DNA of 64,000 bases from Ovis canadensis (Eukaryota; Chordata; Mammalia; Artiodactyla; Bovidae): assembly GCF_042477335.2 (NCBI RefSeq), contig NC_091262.1, positions 44,179,001-44,243,000 of the forward strand, read 5' to 3'. The position numbers and the translations under genes are program-made. Positions within the stretch are counted from its first letter, which is position 1. Each line of letters begins with the position of its first letter. Under the pieces are notes generated by a model. It searched no databases and was not told where the DNA came from. It was given only the letters and a program-made list of their open reading frames with translations. This document shows, piece by piece, positions 38,701 to 50,700 of this stretch.

Positions 38701-41700
38701 TCGACCACGATGATGTTGGCGCGGCAGTCATAGGCGATATACTGGCAGGCCTCAGGGGAGCTGGTCGTGTAGATGCCGGTGATGATGCCACTGTCAGAGA
38801 CCCAGGAGGATATGTGTCTGGGCGGGTACAACAGCCCACCCCCTCAGCCCCGACCCCTGCCCAACACACCCACAGCCCCTGGCCCCAGAGAGCTCCCATG
38901 GCCAGCCAGGCAGCTCAACACAGCTGCCCTGGGCAGAAGGGGACAACAGCGGGTCTGGAGAGGGCCCCAGGGAAGAGATGGGATGTTGGGGAGGGGTTGG
39001 GGGCCCCTAAAAAGAGATAACGACCCTCTCTTCACTCTCTGCCCCCCTCCAACCCACTGGAGACTGCCCCTCCCTCAGCCACTCACCCTGCGAAGACTGC
39101 GCCCACTGCTGAGAAGAACCACTCCGGGGAGTTGAAGGCGAGGATGGCCACGCTGTGGGCCCGCTCCAGGCCGAGCTCCAGGCCAAAGGTAGACAGGCCG
39201 GGTCAACCAGCAGGAAAGGGGCCTCTCATTCTCACCAAACCCCTCTTCCAGACAGCAGGGGACTCTGCCGGCCCACCTCAGGGACCACCTCCCAGGGTTA
39301 GAGTGTGCCCTGGGGGACCAGCCACTCAATAGCCCTTGCTAACCCTCCCAGGCCTTCCTAGGGAGCCCACCCCTCAGCCCAGTGCACCAGGCTTCCCAGC
39401 CTCCCTTGAGCGGGACGACAAATGAGAAGCTCATGCCACATCCTGCCATATAGTAAGGGTCCAGTGAAGGTAAACCCTTAGCCCCAGGCCAGAATGGACC
39501 ATTAGCTCAATGAACGGGATGGTTTTACAGTGATCCTGTCTAAGGGCTTGCCCAGTGGGGTACCGGAAGGAAGTCTGTGAAGGCCAGAACTAAGGGCAGG
39601 GCTGGGGAGCGGAGAGGTCAGGCCTTGGGCGGCTTCCTCACCTTCAGGAAGCCCTTGGCAGCTTTGCGGGCCAGCAGATAGTACTGGGTGTAGGAGATGT
39701 GTTCCCACGTGCCCTGCCGCTTGAAGCCCATAGCGCTGAGGTCCCCATACTTTTCCAGGGTCGCGGAGAACATCTGATGAACAGTGCGGGGAGTCTGCGA
39801 GCAGATGGGGTCTATGCGTAGGCGGACGCGCCCGTCGGCCCGAGTCGTCCATAGCGCCTCCTCTGCAGGGAGACCACAGCTTGCATCGTGCCAGCCAGGG
39901 CTTGTCCCCAGGGGACCCCTGCTCCTTCCCTGGGCAGAGTGCCCAGGCCTCTGGTTCCCACAATGCCTTGAGCACTGAGCCACGAGGGCTGGCACACTCG
40001 CGAGGAGGCTGCCTAGAGGGGGACGCCTGATGGCCTTGAAGGATGGGCAAGGCTCTAGGGAGGCAGCAGTGAAGAGGGAGGGCAGAAGGAGGCCTTGGGG
40101 ATCCTAGACATTTTTCTGCTAAGGTCCATCATGCCAGCTGGAATTTGCCCCCTGAGGCTGGGCAGTCAGCAGTGGATGTGGGGGTTGCCCCAGAAGAGCA
40201 GGACTCTCAGATCCTCTGGGGTTTCTACCCTTCCTCTGTCTCCTGAGAAGCGGCTGGGGACAGACCCAAATGGCAGAATACCAAAACATCAAAAACAGCA
40301 ACACTTCCAGGGGGCTAGAGGAGACTGGAAACCAGCAGGCTCTGATCACTAGCCTGGAAAATTTCCCAGTCCCATAAAATCATCTAACCATCTCTTTGCT
40401 CATCCCTGCCAGGACCAGGCCCCATGCGAAACCCTCAAGTGGGGATCTAATCTCATCTGCACAACATGGGTCTGGTAGCCCCCTTTTACAGATGGGGCAG
40501 CTGCGGCTCAGCGAGGCTCAGTTATTTTCCCCATGTCACACAGTGGGAAAGGCATGCCTGACACTCTCCCAGGCACCATCTACCCGTTAAGTTTACTGAG
40601 TGCAATAGATGAAACAGAGCTTTACCATCTAGTCCATGAGATGTGGGGTGAGCTATTTGACCTCTGAGTCTGTTTTCTCAGGGGAAAGCTGAGGATTTAG
40701 TTCTCAGGGATGTTATGAGGGTCAAAAGAATGAAAGAGCTTCGGCATGTAGCTGGTGCCTAATAAATGCACACCTTGTTCTTCCTCCCTTTTCCCAGATC
40801 ATTTGCAAAGGGAATGGGTGGTCTAGACACTTGTCCATGGGGCTGCCTTCTGGGGCCAGAGCAGTCATTCTACGTAGGTGAGTCATGGGTGAGGGAGTGA
40901 GGACCACAGGGGCTACTGCGCCACCTGCTGGCCAACCCGCTGTGAGATGGAGAGGCCCCACTTCCTTGGACATCCATCTTGAGGCAAGACCAACAGTGAG
41001 CTGTATGACAGACGCTTCTGAGGCAGCCAGCAGATGGACCCTGTCTCTTCCTTCAATACTCTAGGGTTTCATGGGAACCCTGAAGTTGGCAGAAAGAGGT
41101 GGAGGCCCTGGGGCTGGGACATTAGAGCCCCTCCTTCCTCCTGTGGAGGCCAAGGATCAGGGAAAAGGGGGCGTGCATGCTTAGTTGCTCCATCGCGTCT
41201 GAATCTTTGGGACCCTTTGGGCTGTAGCCCGCCAGGCTCCTTTGTGCATGGAATTCTCCAGGAAAGAATACTGAAGTGGGTTGCCATTTCCTCCTCCAGG
41301 CAACCTTCCTGACCCAGGGATTGAACCCGCGTCTCCTGTGTCTCCTGCACTGCAGATGGATGGATTCTTTACCCACTGCGCCATCAGAGAAGCTGTTAAA
41401 AGGGGACATATCCAGGCCCAAATAGGAAAACAGAATGTCTAGGGCAGAGGCATGGCTGCTTGGAACTGCAGGCTGTGGCAGAGAGAAGGTCACCCAGTGC
41501 CAGGCACTGTGTACTGTTGAAGGCCAAGACCAGGCTGGCTGGCATCCATGGCTGCCTTCTCTGACAGAGGCCCATCACCAGCAGCTGCTGGATCCCCGCG
41601 CCCCCTAGTGGAGGTTTGAGTCAGCGCCTGCTGAGGAGGCCTCTCCAATTGCTCCTTAGACTTCTCCAAGTCCCTTCTTCCAGGTTCTTCTTCCTGGAAC

Positions 41701-44700
41701 CCCAGCCTGGCAGACCCCAGAGATCAACCTCTTTACAGTCTCCAACCCCTGCACTCTGTGCAAGTCCGCTCACATGAGCAGACCAGGGTAAAGACAGCCT
41801 GTAGAGTCAGGTCAACCTGGGTTCAAATTCCGATCTGCCATTCCCTGTTGCGTGACTTTGGTAAGTCTTTCTCCTCCCAGCTACATTTGGATACTCTTCA
41901 AGTGCAAAGGGCTGGCAAGAGAGACCAGAGCCTCATACAGGTGGGAGGAATATAAAATGGTGCAGCCATGTTGGTAGACAGTTAGGCAGCTTCTTAAAAA
42001 GTTAAACGTAAATCTACTATACAACCCAGTAATTCCATTCTTAGGTATCTACCCATGAGAAATGAAAGCACATACCCCACAAAGACTCGTACAGGAACAT
42101 TCACAGCAGCAAGAGTTACAGCAGTCAAGAGGTAGAAACAACAAATGTCCATCAGCTGGTGAGTGAACTATGGCCTCTCCATACAGGAGAACACTATTTG
42201 GCTCTACAAAGGAACAAAGTGCTGATACAGGCAACACCATGAATGAAACTCAAAACATATCTGGCGAAAGAAGCCAAAAGGACCGCATATTGTCTGATTT
42301 CATTTATATGAGATGTCCAGAAAAGGTGGAAATGATAGAAAGCAGATGAGTGGTAGAAAGCAGATGAGTGGGACTTGGGAATGAGGAGTGACCACAAATT
42401 TGCATCAAGGTCTTTTTGGGATGATGGAAATGTTCTAAAATTTGAATTTCAATGAAGCTGGTACATTTGCAAATTTGCTAAAAATCATTGAAAAGGTGAC
42501 TTTTTTTCAATGAAAAAGTGAAAAATCATTGCATTTACAAAGGGCAAATTCAATGGCATATAATGTACACCTGAATAAAACCGCTTTTAAAAATGGAAGG
42601 ATGGGAGGAAATGAAATTCCCTGGTGGTCTAGTGGTTAGGACTCTGCACTTTCATTGCCAAGGGCCCTGGTTTGATCCCTGGTCAAGAATCCCACAAGAC
42701 ATGAGATGCAGCCAGAAAAAAAAAAAAAAAAGGAGGAAGAATGCTAACACCACCCCCTCAAATTGGCACGAGAATTCTGTAAGGTAGGTCAACCGGAGTG
42801 CCCAGTGTCTGGCAGTCACTTTCCAGTAGCTGGCAGCTGTCTTCCCGTCCCTAGTATAGGTTCTTCCTGGTGCTTAGGACAGAAAAGGTGTGTTTTCCTG
42901 TGGGTGTTCTAGTTGCTCAGGTTCCACTACATTTACCTGCTCCCCCAGGCTTGCCGAGATAATGAGAGATAAGTCTTACAACCGCTTGTGAAAGCTTCCC
43001 TCAGCCAAGAGTTTTCACTTATCACTTTTTAAGTATAACCTTTTTTTTAAAAAAATTACAAAACTATATGTTTGTTCTAAGAAACAGGAAACATTAGAAG
43101 TACATAATGTAAAAATGGATAGGTCTTCCTTAAGTCTAGGTAATCACTGTTGTCATTCGGTGTGTGTCCGCGTATACAGGGGCTTCCTAGCTGACGCTAG
43201 AGGTAAAGAACCCACCTCCCAATGCAGGAGACCTAAAAGACGTGGGTTCGATCCCGGGGTGGGGAAGATCCCCCTGGAGAAGAGAATGGCAACCCACTCC
43301 AGTATTCTTGCCTGGAGAATCCCATGGACAGAGGAGCCTGGCAGCTGCAGTCCATAGGGTCGCACAGAGTTGGACACGACTGAAGTGACTTAGCACGCAT
43401 GCATGCACTGTGTATATAAATATATGCACAAGGAATTCGTTTTAATTTTGTGGCTGTTGTCTTTTTAACCAAAGGGGGGAAAGAAGAATCATGCTACTAT
43501 TGTATTAATCAAGAGTGCTGCTGCTGCTGCTAAGTCGCTTCAGTCGTGTCTGACTCTGTGCAACCCCATGGGGGCAGGTAGGTAATGTATCAACATCAAT
43601 AATAAATAATGTATAATACTAAACAATAAATAAATGAATTGCCCCAGGATTTGCAAGTAAAACTCAGAAGCAGTCTTGCTTTTCACAAAGAAATAGTCTC
43701 CCTCTCATTTTCTTTGAGACACGTGGCTCCTGTAGTCCGCCTTTTGTTTCTCTGTTTTTGACAAAGACAGAGAATAGTGCAATATTTCGCTAAGGGACGC
43801 TGTAATACAAGGGCAGGGACCATTGTCCCGACCCCAGACTCAGGGCCAGGGAGGTAACAGGGAGTAGCAGAGACTGGCAGGGGGATACATGCCTCTAAAG
43901 GGGGCAGCTGCTCCTTGGCTCTAGGATCTGGTGCCCAGGAGGAATGGAAACCAAGAGCTACCTGAAATCTGGGTGTTTAAGTACGATCACTTGATTTTTT
44001 AAATGTTGCTCACACTTTCAAAAAATGTTATATGGACCCAATCAAACATTATCATTATCCAAATCACCCATCTTTAGCTTTTGTGACATTAATATCTATC
44101 TCTCAGGACTTCCCTGGTGGTCTAGTGGTTAAGAATCTGCTTTGCAATGCAGGGGATATGGGATCAATCATTGGTCAGGGAACTAAGATCCCATGTACTG
44201 CAGAGCAACTAATCTGGCGAGCCACAGCTAGGGAGTCCGTCTGTCACAATGAAATATCCCAAGGGCTGCAACTAAGACCCAGTGCAGCCAAATAAATTAA
44301 TATTAAATTTTAAAAATCTAGTAAAACAAAAGATTTTAACTTAAAAAAAAATCTCTCTTTCTCTCCCTCATTGTGTGTGTGTGGCTACATATTATGCCAT
44401 TGGCCATATCAATTTCATAACATAATGTACATATCATAATAGCCTCGCCACTGAAAGATACTCAAATGATTTCCAGCTTTCAGCCCTGTTCTAGGCTTTC
44501 CTAAGGATGGATTTCTATAAGTGGGTTTACTGCATCTGAAGAAAAAAGCACTTAAATTTTGATGGCTATTTTGGATAGAGTTCCTTTATCTGGTTTCTTT
44601 TCTCCCACAGACTACATGTTTCTGTCTTTTTGCTGCACTGGTTTTTTTTTTTTTTTTTTTTTTTAGCTCAGATGGTAAAGAATCTGCCTGCAAAGCAGGA

Positions 44701-47700
44701 GACCTTGGTTGGATCCCTGGGTTGGAAAGATCCCCTGGAGGAGGAATTGGCAACCCACTCCAGTATTCTTGCCTGAAAATCCCATGGACAGAGGAGCCTG
44801 GCGGGCTGCAGTCCACACGGGGTCCAAAGAGTCAGACACTGAAGCAACTAACACACACACACCTCTCTTTTTACCCATGGTGCCTGTGATTCAGGAATAA
44901 GTTGTCTCTCCTCCTTCTTAGAAGAATGAAAGAAGGAAGAGACAAGGGAAGGAAAGGCAGCTGGTCTGTGAGGTCAGTCTCCTCTTAGCCTGGTTGCTTT
45001 GTGACAGGGATGAGAGCCCTGGCCCCTGGTGGAACCACGCCCTTCAGGAAGTGTGACCGGGCAGCGTGGCTCCGGCCTGGCCCTCTCTCTACGTTCACCA
45101 CACAGGCCCAGCTGTCAGAACCCCCAGACCACCAGAAGGGGAGACTTCGGTGGGAAGGGGTCTACCCTGCCCCGGCCTCCCAGATCATTGTCCTTCCCAT
45201 GAAGGAGTTAAAATGATCACAGCTCCTGTTTACTGAGCACCCTCCTGTGCCAGGTGGGCTGCGTGCCATCTGGTTGTGTGACCTCACACTGAACCACCTT
45301 CCATATTGTGCCATCACTCACTCTATGATGCTCAGAAAGGCTAAGCCACAGCTGGCAGAGCAGGGATCCCCACCCACGGTCTGACTCCCAAACCCACGCT
45401 GGGGTTGCAGTAGGGTTCCAGGCTGACCCCAGCACCCACACCTCCCCTGGGAAAGGACCGTCCTGTCGCCTCCCCAAGTCCTGTGCTCAAGCTCAGGCTC
45501 AGTGACCTTCAGCAGTCATGATCTCTGGCCACTTCCACTTCCCTACGTTCCAGAGTTTCCCAGAACCACCCTTCTTAACCCATATCTGACCTGCTCAAAG
45601 CCTCCCATATCTCCCCTTGACCACAGGGTGACGCCCTTACTGTGGTCTCTAAGGAAGGCCCTCCCCAGAAGGGCTTGCCAGCCTTTGCTACCTTGACATG
45701 GCCAGCCTGAGCTGCTCCCAGAGCTCTGCATTCCTGCCACCCTGTGCCTTTGCCCAGGCTGCGACTCTGCCTTGAACACCCTTCTTCCATCACATCGCCC
45801 TCTCCCGCCTGTCAGGCCCCAAGGGCAACCCCCTCACTGAGGACTTCAGTGCCCAAGCCTCACTGCGGGCCGAGTCCTGGTCGGATCTGCCTCTCCCATC
45901 AGGCTAGTGGCTCTCCAAGGCAGGTCTGACTCCTCCCCGGGTCCTGACCACAGAAGCCTGGCTCTGAACAGAGGTCAGGGGGCCTTCAGGGAAGCAGGAG
46001 TCAGCCTCTGTCCCATCCCGATCCCAGAGGACTGGACCGAATGGCTGTGTATCCAGGGCACCCAGGCCTGCCCCTCCCTCCCCGCCTCCCTTCTCCCCAG
46101 GTGGCCTGAGGGTGGTGCAGGACACATTGCTGCCCAGGTATGGAGAGAGGTGGGCCCCCAGGGCAGGTGCCTGCTCCAGCAGCCCATGCCAGGCTGAACC
46201 TCTGTCCTGAGCGCCCCTAGGTAGGGCTGGCAAGACCCAGCCCTGCTCAGTGTCCTCCTGAGTCCACCATAGCTCTGCGGCCTTGAGCTTAGGAGCGGAT
46301 GGGAAGGAAGGTAGATGAGTCCCCCTGCCTGAGGTGTCTCATCCGTCCTCCCTTCTCACATTCTGTCTTCTCATACCCATGCATCCCCATCTCTGGGCCT
46401 TTGCTCACACCATTTCCTCTCCCAATCTCATCTCTGTCAGAGGAGAAATCTCTGGACAGCATGTTGGAAGATCCAGTCTTAGCTGTCAGTGAGGTGGGCA
46501 GAGCAGTCAGAAGGGTCCCTTGCCTATGAAGCACTGACTCTTAGACATCGGCCCCGCTCCCCTGGCCACAGCGATGAGACCAGAACCCCACACACCTGCA
46601 TGGGGGCCATGAGGTCACTGTGCAGGGCCCTGTAGGAATGCTCCTTGTGGGTCCCTCCTGCAGAGATCATGGGGTGGAAGGAGTCGGAGCACGGTTTAGG
46701 GAGCAAAGAGAAGCGGGTGGCTTCAGCCAGGCAGAGAGGCTAGGTTTGAGCAGTGGTGGTTGCCGCTGGAGCAGGGAACCATGGAGTCTATTTCTTGCCA
46801 CGCCCACCCTCACATAGCCACTTGCTAAGCTTCCTTTCTTCCTTGCCTGTCCTCACGGTAACCTTCATCCACTAAAGCCTACCTTCCTATGTACCTGGGT
46901 TTCTCCTGAAATCAAAGAACATGAAGTAGCAAAGATTTGTAATAAATAGGCAGACAAGAGTTGGCCCTTGTACTGTGGCAAGAGCACTGTGTCATGCGAA
47001 AATGTCAATTGATATAATAGGGGACTGGCTAAATTCAATAGAGCATAGCCATAGCATGGATTCATAAGCAGTCATCAAAACAAAGTATTTAAAACATATT
47101 TAATAATGCAAGGAGATATTCACAATATAACTTCAAGTTAAAAAGAGGAGCAAAGAAAAGTGCATATAAAAATACATATATAAAAATGAAAAGATTTGCA
47201 TCAAAGTAATATTGTTAAAAAGCTTAGCACATTTTGGCTGCTCAAGAAATAGCTCTCTGGCCTTTCTGACTAGGCTCTGAACTTCTGATGCAAGTGTTGG
47301 ACTTGCAATAAATGTTTGCCAAAATAATAAATAAAACTACACAGACATTGCCCAGCAGGGATATCAACTGAGACCTCAGGGTTGAGAGGAAGGGGAGGGC
47401 ATCCTTGAGAAGTAGAGGCAGGGCATTCCTACACACAGTACACAGAAGGAGAAGGAACGGAGTCTCAGAGTGGGCAAGAATGGCAACGTCACAGCACATT
47501 AGGGGCAGAACTGGGACAAGGCATCAGCTCAGAAGCTAGGGGGCTGGTTAGTGAATGAGGTTTAGGCTTTGGGGGTCCATGGTCTGTTCCCTTGGGGAAG
47601 AGGAGAGCGGTGCCTGGGTCCCCCGACACTGCCACAAAGTGACCTGCTCAGAAGTGAGCAGGAGGGAGGGGTCATGAAGGGGCTCAGGGCTGCTGCGGTA

Positions 47701-50700
47701 CCTCTCAGCCTGCCTCCCAGGAGTGAGTTCTTGGAGGATAGCAGAGATGTAAGAAATCAGAATGGGCTGCCAGGCCCTTATAGTTGTCCCCATCTCCTTG
47801 CCTTGAAACTCAACGGTGGCATAGGTCTGCCCTGTGCCCAGCCAAGCTCACTGCTGTCATCATAGCCAAAACATGGCCAGGATCCAGTCAAGGTCCCTGT
47901 CACCCAGTTAGGCACCCAAGAGCCACAACAGACCTAATTCTAGAAGGCAACCAACAGCAGACCAACAGCCTCAAGCACACATCCAGAGAGTGTCCGCTGA
48001 GTCTTGGGGTGGGCTTTCCCAAGGCCCAGATTGCACTTTGTACTGCCTTCCTCGTTCCCCCACCTCCCCCTCCCTCCCTCCCTCTCATGTTGCTCCAGCT
48101 CCTCTTGGCCTGACCGGTCCTGCATCTTATCAATCGCCCTTTATACTGTGGGTTACTGAGCAGGCAGGGAGCTGTGTTTTCTGGGGCTCTGGAACAAAGG
48201 CTTCTAAACAGCAAAGAAAGTCATCTTAATTCACAGGGAAAGGTCGAAACAGGAGAGCAAGAGTGGAGAGGAGAAACCCAGAGTGTTTTCTGAAACCTGT
48301 GGGAAAGGCCTTAGAACGAAGCGGATTAAGCAGAAGGAGGGAAACTCTGATCCTGGATCAATCCATGTTGTTCCCCAGCCAGGACAGACCTCTCTTCAGG
48401 GTACCGGATCCCACAGCCTCTGCTGCAAAGGCCCATCTGGTGACCAGCACCAGGAGGATGCCCCTTCACACAGGGACCCTCTGCTAAGAGTCTTTGGAAC
48501 CCATTTAGCCCTGCCAGACACTCCGGGGATATATAAGGCAAAGAGGCCATGGTGGCTTCAGGACCTGACAAGAGATTAAAGTCAAGGCCTGCCTGGGCCA
48601 CAGCAGTGCATCCAGCCCCAGGCACACCTATAATTAGCAGAACTGGACATTTTCATTAAGGTAAGTTTTCCACAAGTATCCCCAGAGGCTCTGCTTTTTT
48701 AGACTGGTAAGGTTAAGATTACCACGTGTTCCCATTTCCTCTGACCTCTGCGAAGTCCTTCTTACCTTCCCCTACACTCGCTTCAGGCTGAAATGATAGC
48801 CAATCTTCTACCTCACACTGTCTCCAGGAGCCCTGCCTGCCCCAACCACAGGGTCTGAGCTCCCTGAGCTCTTTCCAGCAGAAACACCGTGTCTGCCCTT
48901 GAAACGTGTGGGAGGGTAGGAGCGTGGGACACAGGGAGGCCTGGAAACCAAGCCGGGCTGAGTTCCCAGCCTCCTGACCTCCAGCTCAAAGCTCCCCTGT
49001 GGATGTGACAGTCGCCTAGGGAGAGTGGGTGTGGGGAATAGGCCTGACCAGCACTTCTACCAGCCCCATCCTCAGCAGGTGTTCCCCCTGGACACCCTCC
49101 CCTCCCTGTGGTCTTGACATTGCATTGCTCCAGCTGGGGTTCCTGCTCAACTTAGAAAGGGCTAGGAAAAAATGTATGTCTAGGTTCAGCACAAGGCTGC
49201 CCTTGTATGGAGGTCAGATCCCCGCAGCTCTGCAGCCTGACACAGTGGGGCTGTTCCCGGGAGAACAGCCATCTGGGCTGCTCAGAGCCCAGCCTGCGGA
49301 GCACAGCTCAAGGACCTCCCAGCCCCTTGGGAACTTGAGGAGACTCAGGTGAACACTGAATCCTGCAGGCAAGGTTCCAAGAGCTCCCCAGAGAGGCTGC
49401 AGCTCCGCAGTTAGGAGACAAGGGCTGGCCAGGGTGTGCAGGAGGGGAGCAGACCTCACCTAAACAGTCCCAAAGAGGGCTGTGCCAGTTCTGACTTTAA
49501 GACCAGATGTGACTCTGAGAAAAATCACGGAACCTCTCTGAGCTCAGTTTCCTACCAAGTGCGACCGACAGAAGTGCCTACCCTACTGCTGCCAGGAAGA
49601 GAAGATGAGAGAACGCAAGCCAGTCCCTTAACACGGAGCCTGTGCCAAGTGGCCTCAGTCGTGCCCAACTCTGTGACCCTGTGCACTGTAGTCTGTCGGG
49701 CTCCTCTGTCCATGGGACTCTCCAGGCAGGAATGCTGGAGTGGGTTGCCATTCCAGTCTCCAGGGGGTCTTCCCAACCCAGGGCTTGAACCTGCTTCTCT
49801 TAGTCTCCTGCACTGGCAGGTGAGTTCTTTACCACTAGCACCACCCAGGAAGCCAGGCACTGAGCCTCGCAAAAGCTGCTTTTATTAACAGCGGGCAGAT
49901 GTGTGGGGATTTAACCCATCTCATAATCCCCTGGAAGCTTCTTCCTAACAGGCTTTGGTGCAGATAGTTGCTTTTTCTCAGTTTTATGGAAATGGCAGCT
50001 TGAGGCCCCTCCCCATGTGTGGCTGCTCCGGTATCCTCTTCCACACAGAGGCTGGCCTCTTGGAGTCTCTGGGGAATTGTGAAACTAACACCCAGGGCCA
50101 GACTGGCACCCAGTGGGCACTCAAGCCGTGGTGAATCTGGATCTTAGTTCAGCTGCATTCCAGAGCCTCCCCCTCCATACTTCAAAACCCTGGAGGCTGC
50201 ATGAGATGGAGTTGAGCAGAGCATGACCCATGGGCCAGGTCTGTGGGAGTCAATGAGGCCAGCTTGGCACTGTTCTTGGACCCTGTGCCTGGGGTCCCTT
50301 GGGCAACTGTGCTGAGAAGCTGCCTCAGTCCCTCCCAGATTGTCCCTGTCTCCTAATCCCCAGCTCTAGATGCTAAACTCCAAAGGGCAGACCACTCAGC
50401 TCAGGCCTAGGCCTAAGGGGAGTTTAAAAGTCTGAGACCAGCTAGAAATTGTCCTCATCCAGGAAGTCCACCCTGATCACCCAGTTCCTAAATAGCACGC
50501 CTTCCTTCTTCAGCCTCAGTGTGTCCTTCACCCAGAGCCTATCTGCCCTCAGACTAGGAGTTCTTGGAGGGCAGGAAAGAAACCTGTCCATCTCAGTGTC
50601 CCCAGCAGCCTAGCCCTGAACAAAGGATGGGGAGTCCAGATGTACCCCCAGCCTGGCTGTCCCCACAGCTTTTGGAAGTCCTGGCAAATCTGAATGGACT

